NCBI GenBank assembly: GCA_036491015.1
Contig: DASXCV010000140.1
Location: 1 to 8,201, forward strand
Direction: 5' to 3'
DNA: 8,201 nucleotides
DNA from: JAICJR01 sp036491015
GTDB lineage: Bacteria; Actinomycetota; Thermoleophilia; Solirubrobacterales; Thermoleophilaceae
Positions within the stretch are counted from its first letter, which is position 1, and each line of letters begins with the position of its first letter. The position numbers and the translations under genes are program-made. The notes under the pieces were generated by a model. That model was not told the DNA's origin and ran no database searches. It saw nothing but the letters and a program-made list of their open reading frames with translations. Below, piece after piece: positions 6,173 to 8,201 of the stretch.

Positions 6173-7822
6173 TCAGCGGTGGCGCTTGTGGTGGGTCTTG
6201 CGCTGCTTCCGGGCCTTGGGAGCGCTGAGCCTGAAGCCCGACTGCGCGGTCGTTCCGTCCCCGTCGAGCGCGGTGCCGAACACGTACAGCCTGTGCCTCT
6301 GCTGCAGCAGGCTCAGGTTCGGCCGTGAGAGGCGCACGCTCACGACGGTGCTCTTGTGGGCCGCGAGGCTGAAGCGGCCCTTGCCGAGCGTGCGCAGCGT
6401 GGCGCCGCGGAGCCTGATCTGGAGCGTGAGCACTCCGGAGCACGACGGGCCGCCGCCGCAGGTCACGCGCACCTTCACGGTGCCGCCGGTCGAGGCGCTC
6501 ACCGACGCGCTCGACACGAGCACGGAGGAGCGGGCGGCGGTGGCGATCGGCGCGGCCGGCTGGGTGCCGGCGGACGGCGGGGCGCCCGCCCCGGGGTCCG
6601 AGCCGGAGCCCGAGCCCGTGCCGGCGCCCGAGCCGCTGCCGCCGGCGGGCGGCGGGCCCGTCGGGAATGCGCCGTCCGGCGTGCCGATGCCGGTGGGACC
6701 GTCGTAGCCCAGCAGGGCGGTGCAGAGGTAGGCGAACGTGCAGCTGCCGTTCGAGCCGCCGGTCACGTCGTTGAAGCGGCTCGCGTTGTCGTACGCGTAG
6801 CCGCCCGCGGCGGCAGCGCTGCCGGTGAGCGCGTAGGCCCCGGCCACGAGCGGAGCCGCGAGGCTCGTGCCGCCCACCTGGATCCAGCCATGGTCGTCCG
6901 AGTCGAACACGGCCAGACCTGTGTTCGGGTCGGCGTCGGCGGACACGTCAGCCACTGCGCGCGTCGGACAGTTGCTGTCGTGCTGCCAGGAGGGCTTCGT
7001 GATGAAGAGGGAGCAGCCGCTGCCCGCGCCGTCCCAGGCCGCCTCGGTCCAGCCGCGCGGGGTCGCGCTCTTGTAGAGCGAGGTGCCGCCCACCGCGGTC
7101 ACGTACTTCGACGCCGCCGGGTACTCGACGCCGTAGCCGTCGTCCCCGCTCGAGACCGTCACGGTCACGCCAGGGTGGTTGTAGTAGCTATCGAACGTGG
7201 CCTCGTAGGCCGCCTCCGGGCCGCCGTAGCTGTTCGAGATCTGGGTCGCGCCCAGCCCCGCCGCCGTGTTAACGGCCGCGCCGAGGTCGGTCGTGTAGGT
7301 GCTGTTCGCCTCCACGAGCAGGATGTGGCAGAACGGGCAGGCCGCGGACACGGCCTGGAGGTCGAGCGAGATCTCCTCGCCCCAGCCGGCGTCGTGGGCC
7401 GGGAAGGCGCTGCTCGTGCCGTTCTGGTTGACCTTCTTGAAGCAGCCGTTCGCCGTGGTGCAGGCGGGCAGCCCGTAGTGCGAGCGGTAGGTGGCCAGGT
7501 CGGACTCGGCTGTGGGCATGTCGTAGGCGTCGATGATCGCCACCGTCTGGTCGGCGCCGTACTGGGAGGCGATCGAGGTCAGGCCGTACGCGTCCTGGAT
7601 GTCCGCCGGCCCATACGGGATGGCACCGAGCGCGGCGGCGCGAGCCACCGGCACCCGGCGCTGCACGGCCTCGGAGTCGCAGTGCATGAAGCCAGCGAGC
7701 ACGGGGCCACAGACGGGCTTGACGGGCGGCTGCGCCGCCTCGGCGGGCGCGGCCATTACGAGCGCAAGGACGAGCGCGAGGCCATATCCCCCCAACCGCA
7801 ACCGTGCGAACGCAGTCGCCAT
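6173..7822 (-). CDS. Secreted sedolisin-type (S53) serine-carboxyl peptidase with C-terminal beta domain (549 aa)
   Basis: This is an exported endopeptidase of the sedolisin family. A signal peptide covers about residues 1-30, with likely cleavage after AEA or AEAA. The catalytic domain begins near residue 68 (IPYGPADIQDAYGL). The triad is visible: Glu150 and Asp154 in WGEEISLD, and Ser320 in VGGTSLAAP; Asp227 in SSGDDG is the oxyanion residue. Calcium-site motifs FNDVTGGSNG (350-359) and GYDGPTGIGTP (372-382) close the domain. The roughly 150-residue propeptide common in this family is missing; only about 37 residues separate signal and core. A Pro/Gly/Ser linker (388-425) leads to a beta-rich domain (about 432-533) and a very basic tail ending KTHHKRHR. 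Twelve cysteines fall in six closely spaced pairs, suggesting disulfides. The ATG has only a weak GGGA directly upstream. It is 42 bases after the preceding gene and appears unrelated to the sugar operon; no clear terminator follows its stop. Confidence 0.93.
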   Translation of the reverse strand: MATAFARLRLGGYGLALVLALVMAAPAEAAQPPVKPVCGPVLAGFMHCDSEAVQRRVPVARAAALGAIPYGPADIQDAYGLTSIASQYGADQTVAIIDAYDMPTAESDLATYRSHYGLPACTTANGCFKKVNQNGTSSAFPAHDAGWGEEISLDLQAVSAACPFCHILLVEANSTYTTDLGAAVNTAAGLGATQISNSYGGPEAAYEATFDSYYNHPGVTVTVSSGDDGYGVEYPAASKYVTAVGGTSLYKSATPRGWTEAAWDGAGSGCSLFITKPSWQHDSNCPTRAVADVSADADPNTGLAVFDSDDHGWIQVGGTSLAAPLVAGAYALTGSAAAAGGYAYDNASRFNDVTGGSNGSCTFAYLCTALLGYDGPTGIGTPDGAFPTGPPPAGGSGSGAGTGSGSGSDPGAGAPPSAGTQPAAPIATAARSSVLVSSASVSASTGGTVKVRVTCGGGPSCSGVLTLQIRLRGATLRTLGKGRFSLAAHKSTVVSVRLSRPNLSLLQQRHRLYVFGTALDGDGTTAQSGFRLSAPKARKQRKTHHKRHR

Positions 7823-7843
7823 TCCCGAGTTATCGGCGCGAAC

Positions 7844-7859
7844 CCTCAGAGACCTGAGG
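7844..7859 (-). other. Short stem-loop in the gap before the peptidase gene
   Basis: CCTCAG and CTGAGG form a perfect 6-bp stem around a 4-base loop, within the 42-base gap just after the stop of the upstream gene. No T-run follows, so termination would be weak at best; it may only be an intercistronic hairpin. Confidence 0.3.
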
Positions 7860-7864
7860 CCAGG

Positions 7865-8201
7865 TCAGGCCCGGCAGCTCTTCGTGCGACCCGCGGTCGC
7901 CTTCTTCAGCTTCGCGCGGAGCTGCGCGGCACGGCGCTGAAGGGCCGCTTTGTGCGCCCCATGGGCCTTTTTGACGGCCTTGCGGGTCTTCGCCAGGGCG
8001 CGCCTGTCCACCACCACGCGGCGCGAGAAGGTCGTGCAACCGTGGGTGACCGCGAACGTGGTCGAGTCGTCGAAGGCGAACAGCCGGTCGTCGCCCTGCT
8101 GCTCGAGGAACGCGCAGGCGGTGAAGGACCCGAATACGTGGGTGAGCGCCCGGCCCGACACCTTGCCGCTCGAGCCGAGCGGCGCGTCGAGCAGCACGGC
8201 G
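7865..8201 (-). CDS. Unrecognised protein, C-terminal 111 residues, basic helical tail
   Basis: Only the C-terminus is present; the reading frame is open to the window edge. A GTG at 8197 could serve as a start but has no visible ribosome site, and the region looks like mid-domain, so I treat the gene as 5'-truncated. The first 65 residues look beta-rich, with SGKVSGRALTHVFGSFTACA followed by an aromatic-rich segment containing HGC. The last 40 or so are an Ala/Lys/Arg-rich predicted helix (for example AKTRKAVKKAHGAHKAAL) ending KSCRA. Three cysteines and the style match secreted proteins next to the peptidase, but no signal peptide can be checked. The function is not recognised. Base composition matches its neighbours. 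Confidence 0.7.
   Translation of the reverse strand, partial: AVLLDAPLGSSGKVSGRALTHVFGSFTACAFLEQQGDDRLFAFDDSTTFAVTHGCTTFSRRVVVDRRALAKTRKAVKKAHGAHKAALQRRAAQLRAKLKKATAGRTKSCRA

Overview
The window is GC-rich DNA with every supported gene on the minus strand, so it reads right to left. GTG and TTG starts, four-base gene overlaps, a Ser-rich lipoprotein linker and secreted proteins with Gly/Ser linkers and Arg/Lys-rich tails suggest an actinobacterium. The beta-rich C-terminal domain of the protease recalls Solirubrobacterales/Thermoleophilia, but that placement is inference from sequence style only.

Right part (about 6173-8201): the C-terminal end of an unrecognised protein with a basic helical tail, then a secreted sedolisin-type (S53) serine-carboxyl peptidase. 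The peptidase has a signal peptide, almost no propeptide, a Gly/Ser linker and a fused C-terminal beta domain. The two genes are 42 bases apart.

Centre and left (1-6172): a sugar-uptake cluster. In transcription order it holds a ROK-family regulator, a XylF-type sugar-binding lipoprotein, a single-domain ABC ATPase (XylG-like), a CUT2-type permease (XylH-like), and two different Gfo/Idh/MocA dehydrogenases, the second running off the window. The last four genes are joined by three successive four-base start/stop overlaps (ATGA, ATGA, GTGA). The ROK-xylF-xylG-xylH order matches the rok7B7-xylFGH arrangement known in Streptomyces. No xylose isomerase or xylulokinase is present here; two NAD(P)-dependent oxidoreductases stand in their place.

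Regulation visible in the DNA: a perfect 10-bp inverted repeat (GTTTGTTTTG, 8-nt spacer, CAAAACAAAC) lies just upstream of the ROK gene, overlapping a plausible -35 region, and resembles the arms of Bacillus XylR operators. A second short inverted repeat covers the -10 region. A perfect 14-bp stem-loop sits between the binding-protein gene and the ATPase gene, where it could keep binding-protein mRNA more abundant than transporter mRNA.

The likely logic is that the ROK protein senses the sugar and represses its own promoter and the transporter; the lipoprotein captures the sugar, the permease/ATPase pair imports it, and the dehydrogenases oxidise or epimerise it. I see no mobile element, CRISPR array, tRNA or rRNA, and no gene-free stretch over 300 bases.
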